DNA from: an uncultured euryarchaeote
Lineage (GTDB): Archaea; Thermoplasmatota; Poseidoniia; Poseidoniales; Thalassarchaeaceae
Length of the DNA stretch: 22,792 nt
Direction: 5' to 3'
NCBI GenBank assembly: GCA_937897085.1
Contig: CALCOR010000157.1
Span: 1-22,792, forward strand
In this document: piece by piece, positions 1 through 8,088 of the stretch
Layout: every line of letters starts with the position of its first letter
How positions within the stretch are numbered: position 1 is the first letter of the stretch
Notes under the pieces: model-generated
Told to the model about the DNA's origin: nothing
The model's database searches: none
What the model saw: only the letters and a program-made list of their open reading frames with translations
Program-made: the position numbers and the translations under genes

Positions 1-1158
1 GCCCTGCCGGGAATCTCACCCGCCATCCCCCTTGGCTGGGGACTCGCCGGGCTGATCATCGCCCTCGTGATCCACGAGTACGGACATGGTGTGCTCGCAC
101 GCGCTCATGGAATGAGGGTCAGGTCATTCGGGTTGCTCATCCTCGGACTGCTGCCCATCGGCGCCTTCGCCGAGCCGGAGGCAGAGGAATTGATGCGCGC
201 GCCGCGCAAGGAGCGCCAACGTGTGTTCGCAGCCGGGCCGGCCGTGAACATCTACGCCTCGTTCCTCGGCTTCCTGCTGCTCGCTGCTGTCGCCAGCCAG
301 TTCATCGCCGCGGACCCCGGAATCCACGCCACCGGCATCATCGAGGAAGAACCTGCTCACGCCGCCGGCCTCGAGGCATGGGAGATCATCACGCACATGA
401 ACGGCGAGCCGGTTCGTGACTATGCCGAGTTCGGGGTGGTCATCGATGAGTACAGCGCTGGCGAACAGGTCGAATTGACCGTGCTCTCAGTGCCGGATGC
501 GAATGGCGCGCGTGAGCAGAGAGCCATTTCGGTGGTGCTCTCCGACAAGCACGCGTACTACGTCGATTCGTGCGGCGAGACAGAAGGCTGTGACGTGGAG
601 GCCGTCGAAGCCTGGCTGGAGGCGCAAGGCGTCGAATCTGGAGACCCCTTCCTCGGTGTGAGCGGAGTGGCCCCGAGCACTGTGGGAGCGGATCGGTTGG
701 CCGGACCGCTCTCTGACAGTTGGCCAGAGGGCAAGTTGGCTGCCGCGATCGGGTTCGGGGTGCAACCGATGACCCTGCTGTTCATGCCCATCCAGACCTC
801 TGGTGAGGTGATGTACGTGGAGGAACTCGATATGCTATCAGTCCCTGATGATGGCCTCGCCGGGATACTCGGGATGTCTGGGATGCTCATCCTGGTGCAC
901 ATGCTGTTCTGGTTCATCTGGTGGAACATCGTGCTCGGCGCGTTCAACCTCATCCCACTGGTGCCGTTCGATGGTGGGCACCTGATGCGCGACTGGATGC
1001 ACGACCAGTTGAGCAGGCTGTCCGCGATGTCACGCGACTGGCACCCGATGCGTGTCGAGCGGCTGGCGCACAAGATGTCGACCTGGTCGAGTTTCACCGT
1101 GCTGGTGATGATTCTCATCGCGCTGTTTCTGCCCTACTTGCGCACGGTCCTGCCCTGA
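1..1158 (+). CDS. Site-2-type intramembrane zinc metalloprotease (peptidase M50 family), 5' end outside the window
   Basis: The frame is open from base 1, so the N-terminus is missing and 385 residues are visible. HEYGH (residues 25-29 of the visible part) is the HExxH zinc site inside a hydrophobic helix. A second motif, NLIPLVPFDGGH, supplies the third zinc ligand, Asp324, as in S2P/M50 proteases. Residues of about 108-165 look like a PDZ domain (the IIEEEPAHAAGLEAWEII stretch), followed by a soluble section with a Cys pair. Several hydrophobic segments place it in the membrane, and the C-terminus is a last helix. Known family role: cleavage of transmembrane helices of regulators or signal-peptide remnants. 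The substrate here is unknown. The gene converges on the signal peptidase gene with only 8 bp between stops. The family is near certain; the specific role is open. Confidence 0.93.
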   Translation, partial: ALPGISPAIPLGWGLAGLIIALVIHEYGHGVLARAHGMRVRSFGLLILGLLPIGAFAEPEAEELMRAPRKERQRVFAAGPAVNIYASFLGFLLLAAVASQFIAADPGIHATGIIEEEPAHAAGLEAWEIITHMNGEPVRDYAEFGVVIDEYSAGEQVELTVLSVPDANGAREQRAISVVLSDKHAYYVDSCGETEGCDVEAVEAWLEAQGVESGDPFLGVSGVAPSTVGADRLAGPLSDSWPEGKLAAAIGFGVQPMTLLFMPIQTSGEVMYVEELDMLSVPDDGLAGILGMSGMLILVHMLFWFIWWNIVLGAFNLIPLVPFDGGHLMRDWMHDQLSRLSAMSRDWHPMRVERLAHKMSTWSSFTVLVMILIALFLPYLRTVLP

Positions 1159-1166
1159 AAGGAGCA

Positions 1167-2108
1167 CTACTCCTCTTCGGCTGAGGATTCCGCCTCCTTG
1201 CGGGCAAGTTCGATCTCCGGTGCTTCGGCAATCAGTCTGGTCGTGGCTCGCTCGATCACCCATGTGAGCAGCAGCAGGCCTGAGGCGGAGCCGGCGAGCA
1301 TCGTCCACGAGCGGCTGGTGACCTGAGCGGCGTTGTTCGCCACCAGCAGCTTCACCGTGCCGGCCCACGGAATCTCCGCGCCCGCCACTCCTTGCACCCA
1401 GTCATCGCGTACGGCCAGAACCGGGCGTCCGTTCTCGTCCGACAGACCCTGGGCACGCGAGTAGGCAGCCTGTCCCTGGTCAACGTTGCAGTCATTGTTG
1501 TCGCCGAGCGTGAGGTAGCCGGCGTGACCCGGGTCCCATGCTTGGATCATCAACCCGTGCGGTTGGCCCGAGCACTGGATGTCCGTGAACGTCCAATCGA
1601 TTGTGGCTACGTCGGTGACGTTTGTTCCCAGCAGATCCCAGGTGAGCACGCAGGTTCCGGCCAGTCCATCTGCGTCAAGCGAGATGGGGTCCCAACTCGC
1701 ATCTGAAGGACAGGCCTGTGTGGATCTGTTGAGTGGTGAGACGGTGTCGTGGGCCACTGCGTGTAGTAGAACGCGGTGGATCACCGGTGTGTCGCTGCCT
1801 CCATTCTTGGAGTAGATGATCACGTCACCGGGGTTGCCATGTCTCGACCAGCCCTCGAACACCCCACCCTCCTCGATGGCCTCCGCCCAGGAGACTATCT
1901 CGCCGTGTCTCTCGTGTGCCATCACCAGCACGAGATCACCGGGATCAATCGCGCCCACCTCACCTTGCGGGTCGTGCATCATCGACTGCGATTCGACCAC
2001 CACCATCGGCGGCATCGAGCCGGTGCTCACCCACAATCCAATGATTAGCAGCAGAATCAGACCGGCGGCGAGGACCGCCTCGCGCACCCATCCCGACAAG
2101 GTGCCCAT
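1167..2108 (-). CDS. Signal peptidase I, archaeal/Sec11 type (S26B), with a Cys-containing insertion
   Basis: This 313-residue protein should remove signal peptides from exported proteins. An N-terminal helix (about 10-28) is followed by SQSM at residues 40-43 with the nucleophile Ser42. VIHRV supplies His111, where bacteria have Lys, which is the archaeal/ER Sec11 arrangement. GDNND (202-206) is the conserved acidic box. A second helix (about 266-286) precedes a charged tail ending SSAEEE, so the tail should be cytoplasmic. About 92 residues separate His111 from Asp203, much more than usual, and four Cys (133, 153, 179, 207) lie in or beside this extra stretch. The ATG at 2106-2108 is preceded by GAGGGGTG (2113-2120) four bases away, a fair Shine-Dalgarno. 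It is downstream of the 2125-2949 gene with a 16-bp gap, very likely co-transcribed. Confidence 0.92.
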   Translation of the reverse strand: MGTLSGWVREAVLAAGLILLLIIGLWVSTGSMPPMVVVESQSMMHDPQGEVGAIDPGDLVLVMAHERHGEIVSWAEAIEEGGVFEGWSRHGNPGDVIIYSKNGGSDTPVIHRVLLHAVAHDTVSPLNRSTQACPSDASWDPISLDADGLAGTCVLTWDLLGTNVTDVATIDWTFTDIQCSGQPHGLMIQAWDPGHAGYLTLGDNNDCNVDQGQAAYSRAQGLSDENGRPVLAVRDDWVQGVAGAEIPWAGTVKLLVANNAAQVTSRSWTMLAGSASGLLLLTWVIERATTRLIAEAPEIELARKEAESSAEEE

Positions 2109-2124
2109 GTCGCACCCCTCTGGG

Positions 2125-2949
2125 TCATTCCTCCTCTTCCGAGGACGAAGTGTCCACGGCTGGGCGGGTCATACCCAACACGATGGCGAGAGTCACAATC
2201 AACAGTGACGAGATAAGATCGAGGTGCGGTGCCCATGTTGCTCGGTACTGCTCACCGGTGATCACTGCGTTCAGGTCGAGCGACATGTTGCGAGGCTCGC
2301 CGACTGCGTGCCTGACGGTTCCGAAGATTGCGTTCCATCCGAAAGCGAACAGACCGACAACGGACAATCCGACTATCTTCCTGTTCGCCGCCGGGCCCTT
2401 CAGCCACTCCGCTTCGGGGAATCGCTTCGAGAGCAACGACTCCTTGGTGTCGAGCCAGTTCCTGAGCCATAACGAACCCTCGCTCTCGACCAGTTCGATG
2501 CCGGCGGGCATGGACCTTCGAATCCCCAGTTCGACCCGCTTCGACTCGAGGCGCGCCCTCCATTGGCTGCCGAGTATTTCAGCGCCATCCTCGGCCTCCT
2601 TGCGCCGCCGCTCGAACTCCGCCCGGGACCCCAGTTCGAAAAGCTCCCGTAGGGTGTTACGGTGGCTGAGATAATGGAAGAACTCAGGTCCAACGATGAT
2701 GACGAGCGTCATCCCACCAGCCAACGCCACCCACGTCCACGTGAGCATGTCGCTATACTCGTTCGCCCCCTGCTGCGCATTGGGCAACAGGAACAGCAGG
2801 TAGATGAGCGCCCAGAGCACCATCGCCAATCCGGCGACGAAGGTCGTCCCGAGGAGGACGAGGTGGTTGTCTCTCTGTCCTTGCCACCAGTCGCCGAACG
2901 GTTTGAACAGCGACTTGCGAATGCGCTTCAGTTTGCGACTGATGGACAC
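2125..2949 (-). CDS. Conserved-looking four-helix membrane protein of unknown function
   Basis: I do not recognise a named family. The 274-residue product has a basic N-terminus, two transmembrane helices (about 30-54 and 68-88), a long charged cytoplasmic segment (about 95-185) rich in Arg/Glu and probably helical, two further helices (about 193-213 and 245-262), and a tail ending in SSSEEEE. The charged segment with SRAEFERRRKEAE resembles archaeal membrane proteins of unknown function, but I cannot name one from memory. The start is the GTG at 2947-2949, supported by GGGTGA (2954-2959) four bases upstream. It is the first gene of a pair with the signal peptidase and is divergent from the giant surface protein, so a role in export or envelope assembly is possible but only inferred from position. 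Confidence 0.85.
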   Translation of the reverse strand: MSISRKLKRIRKSLFKPFGDWWQGQRDNHLVLLGTTFVAGLAMVLWALIYLLFLLPNAQQGANEYSDMLTWTWVALAGGMTLVIIVGPEFFHYLSHRNTLRELFELGSRAEFERRRKEAEDGAEILGSQWRARLESKRVELGIRRSMPAGIELVESEGSLWLRNWLDTKESLLSKRFPEAEWLKGPAANRKIVGLSVVGLFAFGWNAIFGTVRHAVGEPRNMSLDLNAVITGEQYRATWAPHLDLISSLLIVTLAIVLGMTRPAVDTSSSEEEE

Positions 2950-3030
2950 GTTCTCACCCGGCCCACGCAGCGGTCCGCCTGTCTTTGCTCTTGCCCATCA
3001 GCGTACAGTGGCCCTTTGACTTCTACGCAC

Positions 3031-3052
3031 CAAGATTAAATGCACATCTTGA
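3031..3052 (+). promoter_or_regulatory. TATA-like promoter element of the giant surface-protein gene
   Basis: ATTAAATG (3035-3042) is the only A/T-rich octamer in the 123-bp divergent region. With archaeal spacing of about 25 bp, transcription would start near 3062-3068, only a few bases before the ATG at 3073, so the mRNA would be almost leaderless. Consistently, no good Shine-Dalgarno precedes that ATG. Read on the other strand, the same bases give ATTTAATC and could also serve the divergent pair, with a leader of roughly 60 bases. Confidence 0.5.
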
Positions 3053-3069
3053 CGGTCACTATGTGACCG
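3053..3069. promoter_or_regulatory. Perfect palindrome at the predicted transcription start; candidate operator
   Basis: CGGTCACTATGTGACCG is a perfect inverted repeat with 7-bp arms and a 3-bp TAT spacer. It covers the predicted start site downstream of the TATA-like box and ends 3 bp before the start codon. Binding of a dimeric regulator here would block initiation, a common archaeal repressor layout. No regulator gene is visible nearby. Confidence 0.5.
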
Positions 3070-3072
3070 GCT

Positions 3073-6000
3073 ATGTTGAGCGAAAGCAGTACCCGCGCCA
3101 AGGTTCCCTTCTTGCTCGTCTGGCTGATGCTGGCGGCCAGCATAGCACCCCTCGCAGCCGCATCGAGCACGGAGACCCAGTTCACCGACGGCACCACCTC
3201 GTACACGCACACCTTCAGCGGTGCCGGCACCGGCAGCACCGCAGGGATAGTGATGCCCTACGGAGCTGAGGTGACGGCGGCGACGTTCAACCTCCTCGGA
3301 GAAGCGGCGACCACCACGTGGGCGAACGCCTCAACCAACACAAACTTCGGCGGGCCAGCGACCACCAACGGGCTGATGTCCGTTCCTTGGTTCACCCAAG
3401 GCTACCGCTACGATATCGACGTCGACAACGACCAGGCGTTCTTGAGGCCCCAGGAGACCACCCAGGAATGGAAGTTGACCAGCAGCAGCGACATCTCCAG
3501 CAACACCAACGGCCACCACAACACAACGGGGGCGTTCTTCGCCAACGGCGACCAAGGCTACCTGTCCGCCTCGCAGATGGGGGTGCAAGACACGGTGAGC
3601 GGAGGAACCTGGAGTTATGGAGGGCCGATAGTCGAGCAGGGAGATGAGTACCAGGTGATCATCTGGACGTCCACCAGCACCAACCTTCCGTACATCCACC
3701 GCTGGTACAAGTCTAACGGCACCTACATCGGTCAGGGTACATTCGACACGACGAACTGCAACCTGAACGCCGCCCGCTACATCTACGACGCCACCAGCGA
3801 CGGCAACGGCACCGTCTGGACTGCCAGTTACTCATACCGCTCCTTCTCCAAGTGGAGTGTGAACGGAGGCACCTGGACCTGCCAGAACTACTGGGCGATG
3901 ACGGGCAACAAGTATCCGATGGCCATCGCCTTCGAACCGAACACGAATGAGATGTGGATGCTCGTACGGAACTATCAGCAACCAACCTGGGCGTTCTACG
4001 CCGAGAAGGTGAATCGAAGCAATCCCCTCACCGTCATCCAGTCACATTATCTCGCGGACACGACCCTGCTCGGCTACAACGTGTACGGCTTCGACATACA
4101 GGGACCGCGCATCACAGTCGCGGCATACGCACAGAAAGGCACGGGGCAGGGAACGCACCACATCTTCCTGCACACCGGAAACTGGTACACCTACCAAGGT
4201 GCGGTCGAGATGCCCAACTACCATGGACACTACGGGCTGGAACGCACATCGGACGGAAAGCTGCTGTACACCTGCTACTACTACTCTTATTGCAACAACA
4301 ACAACCTGGCGCGCAAGATATTCTGGACCGGAGCGGCCGCCCCATCCGACGCCAGGTTGCCGACCACCACCACCAGCATCGTCACCTCGTCCTTCGTCAC
4401 CCTGACGCGGTCGATCACTGAGATGTCGCTGGCCACAGCGATCACATACGAGCCCAGCGCCACCAGCATCGAGTTCGAGATCACCAATGACGGTGGCACC
4501 ACCTGGAAGCCGGCAATGCAGGGGCAGGCGATTACCTTCGCCAACGCAGGCACACAGATTGGCTGGAGGGCCTACCTGAACGGAACCAGTACCGCGACAC
4601 CCATTCTGGACACCGTCGGGCTGAGTTACGTCGCCACCTACTATTCCAGCGGTTACATGCGCCTGTACCGCTACTTCGGAGGCGCAGGCATGTCTACCCC
4701 AGTCGCCGCCACCGTGTGGTGGAACGCCAGCACACCGGGAGGCAGTTCGTTGGCGATGAAATGGGTCACCACCACGACATCGTGCACCGTGACCGGCACC
4801 AGCGTCACGAATGGCCAACCCAGTTTCTTCACCGGCAGCCCGTTCTACATCACGCTCTGCATCTGGTTATATGCGGGCTCTGGCAACGCCTACACACCGA
4901 CTCTCGACGACTTCGACATCGCCATCATCAGCGATGCGCCCAAAGATGTCTCTCTTGACATCGATGGTGCCCAAGCATGGATCACTCAGAACACGCTCCT
5001 CGGGACGGCCACCGCGCAGGGGCCCGCAATCGTCGCCGCGCTCAACTCTGCGATTCCCGACATCGGTACCGGCATCGTGACCATCGACATCGACGTGGGA
5101 TCGCAGGCGACCGGGAAGGTGAGCATCACCTCTTTCTCCATCGACTACACGATGCAGACGGTGAACTTGGACATCAACTACGATGAGGACATGATACTGC
5201 ACGAGAGGGTCGACAGTTACGAGGTGGTCACGCGGCACGTGATCGGTGAGAACGCCATCGAGATATCCAGCGCCCAACTGGACATCATATCCAGTCCCTC
5301 GTCGAGCGCGCCGAGCCTCTTGTGGGCGAGCGATGGCACGCTGGTGGACGACGATCCGGACGACTGGATCGTTCCGGACTCGGCGGGTACGTGGACGAAC
5401 AATAGCAACGGCATCCAGGAGATCCACTGGAAATTCCGCATCACTTCCGAATTCTTGGAACAGAACAACGTCGGCTTCCGCGTCAGTTGCACCGACAGCG
5501 AGGGATACACGCCGATGATGATGAGCACCGGTCCGGCGGGCATAGTCGTCAACCAGTCATACGGACTTGGATGGCTCAAAGTGCGCGACAACGACGGCGA
5601 AGTGCTGTACGACGACGCTCCCGATGACGCGTGGATCGCAGCCAGCGAGACGCTGCACTTCCAAGGTGCCATCTGGTATGCATACTCAGAGGATGCACCG
5701 CTCGACTCGACCTTCGATGTCAAGGTGATGAAGCAGACCACAGAAGGAAAGTTCCTGATGGCAAAGGACAGCAGCAACCCCTACGGGGAGTTCTTCATCT
5801 CAGTGCAGATGGATGACTTCGACCGCCCCGAGGGCGTTCAATACCTGATCGAGATTGACAACCCGCGCGACCCGTTGAAGGTGCTCACCACCAACAGTTC
5901 GTGGACACGCACCTACCGCATCGACGCCACCCCGCCAACTGTCATCGACTCATGGCCGGCCCAGAGTGCATACGAAGCCGGTTCAGTGGACCAGAGCGTA

Positions 6001-8088
6001 CGCGTGCGCGTACAGGACGCGGTCAGCGCGCCGGAGCAGTTGACGCTGCACTACTGGGTTGAGTACGACAACGATGCGAATCGCAACGGATACGCGGACG
6101 AATCCGAATACGTCAACCAGACGATGGTGAACCTGACAGATTCAGATGACAAGTACTTCTTCGGGCACATCGACGACTCGCGGAACCCCAACATGGCTCA
6201 GGTCTCCTACTATGTCACCGGAACCGACCCCGCCGGCCACCCTCTCACCAATGTCAAAGGTCCAGGCTTCGAGTACGACGTCAGCACCTACCGCACACGC
6301 GTCGACACGGACGCGGTGTTCACCGGCATAGACTGGATGGGACACGTGGACGGAGGGAAGGTGTTCTCAGGTGTCAATCAGCACATCAGCCTAGGACTGG
6401 TCGATGCCAACGGGAGAATCGACTACGAGGACATCTCGCTCATCTTCGACTTCGAGGGACCAGACCCTACACGCGACCAGCAGCGAATATCCTACTCCGG
6501 CCAGAACAACACCTTCTGGTCCGATGGGCCGTACATCATCCTCGATGATTCATGCAACGATGGAGACGACGGGGGCTGTGGAGTTCCGGTCATCACCAAC
6601 GACACTGGAATGCCGTGGATCAGGCCGTCGTTCATCTTCCGCTTCTCCTGGGACTGGCCGGACGAGGACCTCTCCGACCTGGCGCTTGAATACAAGGAAC
6701 TGGGGGTGGCAGTTCCCACTCGTGTGATTTTCGAAGAGCACACGTTCCGCGTCGAGAACGACCTCGTGCTCGACGCTGACTCGTACAAGGTCGAGGACGT
6801 GCAGGAGCCGCGCACCGGCGTGCTGTCAGACGGCAGCCGCGTCGTGCCCAACGACCGGTTGCGCTGGTCGGGACGCGTGGTCTACGAGGGCAGTGACGTG
6901 CCCGCTCCACGCAACCTCGGCATCACCGTCGAGACGTTCGACGGCGTACAGTACTGGTCAGACGGCAGCCTGACCGAAGACGGTGGCTTCTCGCTAGAGG
7001 TGCCGCTAGGAGCGGCGACCTCGCTCGCATCATCTGAGATGCGCACCTTCCTCACCGGCATCCGCAACGTCCCAGGCCGCGGCGAGGACATGACCCACGA
7101 CACGGTCGCCACCACGCTGCAGCTGCACGTCGACCACTCGCCACCGCGTGTGATCGAGCGGCTGACACCCATCGACGTCATCGACATCAGCAACACCTCC
7201 ATCCTGACTCATGTCCCGGTCGAGTTCTTCGGTTCCGAGGACGCTGACCTGGCAGGAAGCCCACAATGGGTTCACTGGCTGATGCGCGACGACAACGGAC
7301 GCCAGATCGCGTCAGGTTCCTCTGAACTCGGCATGCGCCAGGAGGGCACCGCCATCGAGTGGACCGGCACGGTCGACCTAATCGGAGACGGCATGAACCC
7401 ACCCATCCAAGACTACGTCGTCGGTTTCTGGATCGAGGGCTGGGACGTGGCCGGAAACCCACTCGCCACCGAATCCAACTCCAAGTCCGACCCGGTGCGC
7501 GAACCGGTCGAACTGGACGGTGACCACGATCTTCAGTGGATTCGATTCGGTGCGACCGGACCACAGTTGACCATCGAACGCGTATCAGCGGACAGAGAGG
7601 TCATGAGCAACGGGGCAGATGTCGAGATAACCGCGTGGGTGGCAAACCTCGGCGGACCGACGAACACCAGCTTCACCGTGGGATTCTACTCCGGTGACGA
7701 CCTGCAGCCGTTCGCAACTCAGGCACTGGCGGGAATCAGCGACGAGGCCATCCCCGTGAAGGCGACCTGGAAGGCGGAGAAGGGTGTGGACCGGGTGCGC
7801 GTGGTCGTGGACATCGACGACGATATCATCGAAGTGGATGAGAGCGACAACTCAGCGGAAGTGGGCGTGTCCGTGGAGTATGCATGGGGACTCGGTTGGG
7901 TCGATCTGGCCCGCCAGAACATGCTGACGGTCATCGGCATCATCATCGCGATGATCATCCTGCCCGTCGTGGGGGCGGTGAGCATGCGCGGTGGCATGGA
8001 GACCTCAGTGTTCGAGGATGACCTGTTCTACGACGAGGATGAGGATTACTACGACGAAGAGGGCGAAGAAGAGGACGACTGGGAGTGA
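3073..8088 (+). CDS. Giant secreted surface protein with C-terminal membrane anchor and acidic tail (1,671 aa)
   Basis: An N-terminal signal peptide is clear: hydrophobic core around 11-28, then APLAAASS. Residues of about 100-430 are rich in Trp and Tyr with repeated beta-strand patterns, like a propeller. Later sections look like successive beta-sandwich domains. Residues of about 1495-1600 resemble a CARDB adhesion-type domain (VEITAWVANLGGP, then DIIEVDESDNSAE). At least fifteen N-x-S/T sequons suggest N-glycosylation. A single helix (about 1619-1640) is followed by a 24-residue tail of mostly Asp, Glu and Tyr, placing nearly the whole protein outside the cell. No catalytic motif is seen, so an adhesin, S-layer-associated or polymer-binding protein is the likely class. 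The ATG at 3073 directly follows the palindrome. The TGA overlaps the GTG of the helicase gene. Confidence 0.9.
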   Translation: MLSESSTRAKVPFLLVWLMLAASIAPLAAASSTETQFTDGTTSYTHTFSGAGTGSTAGIVMPYGAEVTAATFNLLGEAATTTWANASTNTNFGGPATTNGLMSVPWFTQGYRYDIDVDNDQAFLRPQETTQEWKLTSSSDISSNTNGHHNTTGAFFANGDQGYLSASQMGVQDTVSGGTWSYGGPIVEQGDEYQVIIWTSTSTNLPYIHRWYKSNGTYIGQGTFDTTNCNLNAARYIYDATSDGNGTVWTASYSYRSFSKWSVNGGTWTCQNYWAMTGNKYPMAIAFEPNTNEMWMLVRNYQQPTWAFYAEKVNRSNPLTVIQSHYLADTTLLGYNVYGFDIQGPRITVAAYAQKGTGQGTHHIFLHTGNWYTYQGAVEMPNYHGHYGLERTSDGKLLYTCYYYSYCNNNNLARKIFWTGAAAPSDARLPTTTTSIVTSSFVTLTRSITEMSLATAITYEPSATSIEFEITNDGGTTWKPAMQGQAITFANAGTQIGWRAYLNGTSTATPILDTVGLSYVATYYSSGYMRLYRYFGGAGMSTPVAATVWWNASTPGGSSLAMKWVTTTTSCTVTGTSVTNGQPSFFTGSPFYITLCIWLYAGSGNAYTPTLDDFDIAIISDAPKDVSLDIDGAQAWITQNTLLGTATAQGPAIVAALNSAIPDIGTGIVTIDIDVGSQATGKVSITSFSIDYTMQTVNLDINYDEDMILHERVDSYEVVTRHVIGENAIEISSAQLDIISSPSSSAPSLLWASDGTLVDDDPDDWIVPDSAGTWTNNSNGIQEIHWKFRITSEFLEQNNVGFRVSCTDSEGYTPMMMSTGPAGIVVNQSYGLGWLKVRDNDGEVLYDDAPDDAWIAASETLHFQGAIWYAYSEDAPLDSTFDVKVMKQTTEGKFLMAKDSSNPYGEFFISVQMDDFDRPEGVQYLIEIDNPRDPLKVLTTNSSWTRTYRIDATPPTVIDSWPAQSAYEAGSVDQSVRVRVQDAVSAPEQLTLHYWVEYDNDANRNGYADESEYVNQTMVNLTDSDDKYFFGHIDDSRNPNMAQVSYYVTGTDPAGHPLTNVKGPGFEYDVSTYRTRVDTDAVFTGIDWMGHVDGGKVFSGVNQHISLGLVDANGRIDYEDISLIFDFEGPDPTRDQQRISYSGQNNTFWSDGPYIILDDSCNDGDDGGCGVPVITNDTGMPWIRPSFIFRFSWDWPDEDLSDLALEYKELGVAVPTRVIFEEHTFRVENDLVLDADSYKVEDVQEPRTGVLSDGSRVVPNDRLRWSGRVVYEGSDVPAPRNLGITVETFDGVQYWSDGSLTEDGGFSLEVPLGAATSLASSEMRTFLTGIRNVPGRGEDMTHDTVATTLQLHVDHSPPRVIERLTPIDVIDISNTSILTHVPVEFFGSEDADLAGSPQWVHWLMRDDNGRQIASGSSELGMRQEGTAIEWTGTVDLIGDGMNPPIQDYVVGFWIEGWDVAGNPLATESNSKSDPVREPVELDGDHDLQWIRFGATGPQLTIERVSADREVMSNGADVEITAWVANLGGPTNTSFTVGFYSGDDLQPFATQALAGISDEAIPVKATWKAEKGVDRVRVVVDIDDDIIEVDESDNSAEVGVSVEYAWGLGWVDLARQNMLTVIGIIIAMIILPVVGAVSMRGGMETSVFEDDLFYDEDEDYYDEEGEEEDDWE

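Noticed and set aside
4042..4818. 258-codon antisense frame within the giant surface protein
   Set aside because: No domain, no ribosome binding site, and it lies wholly within a well-supported secreted protein.
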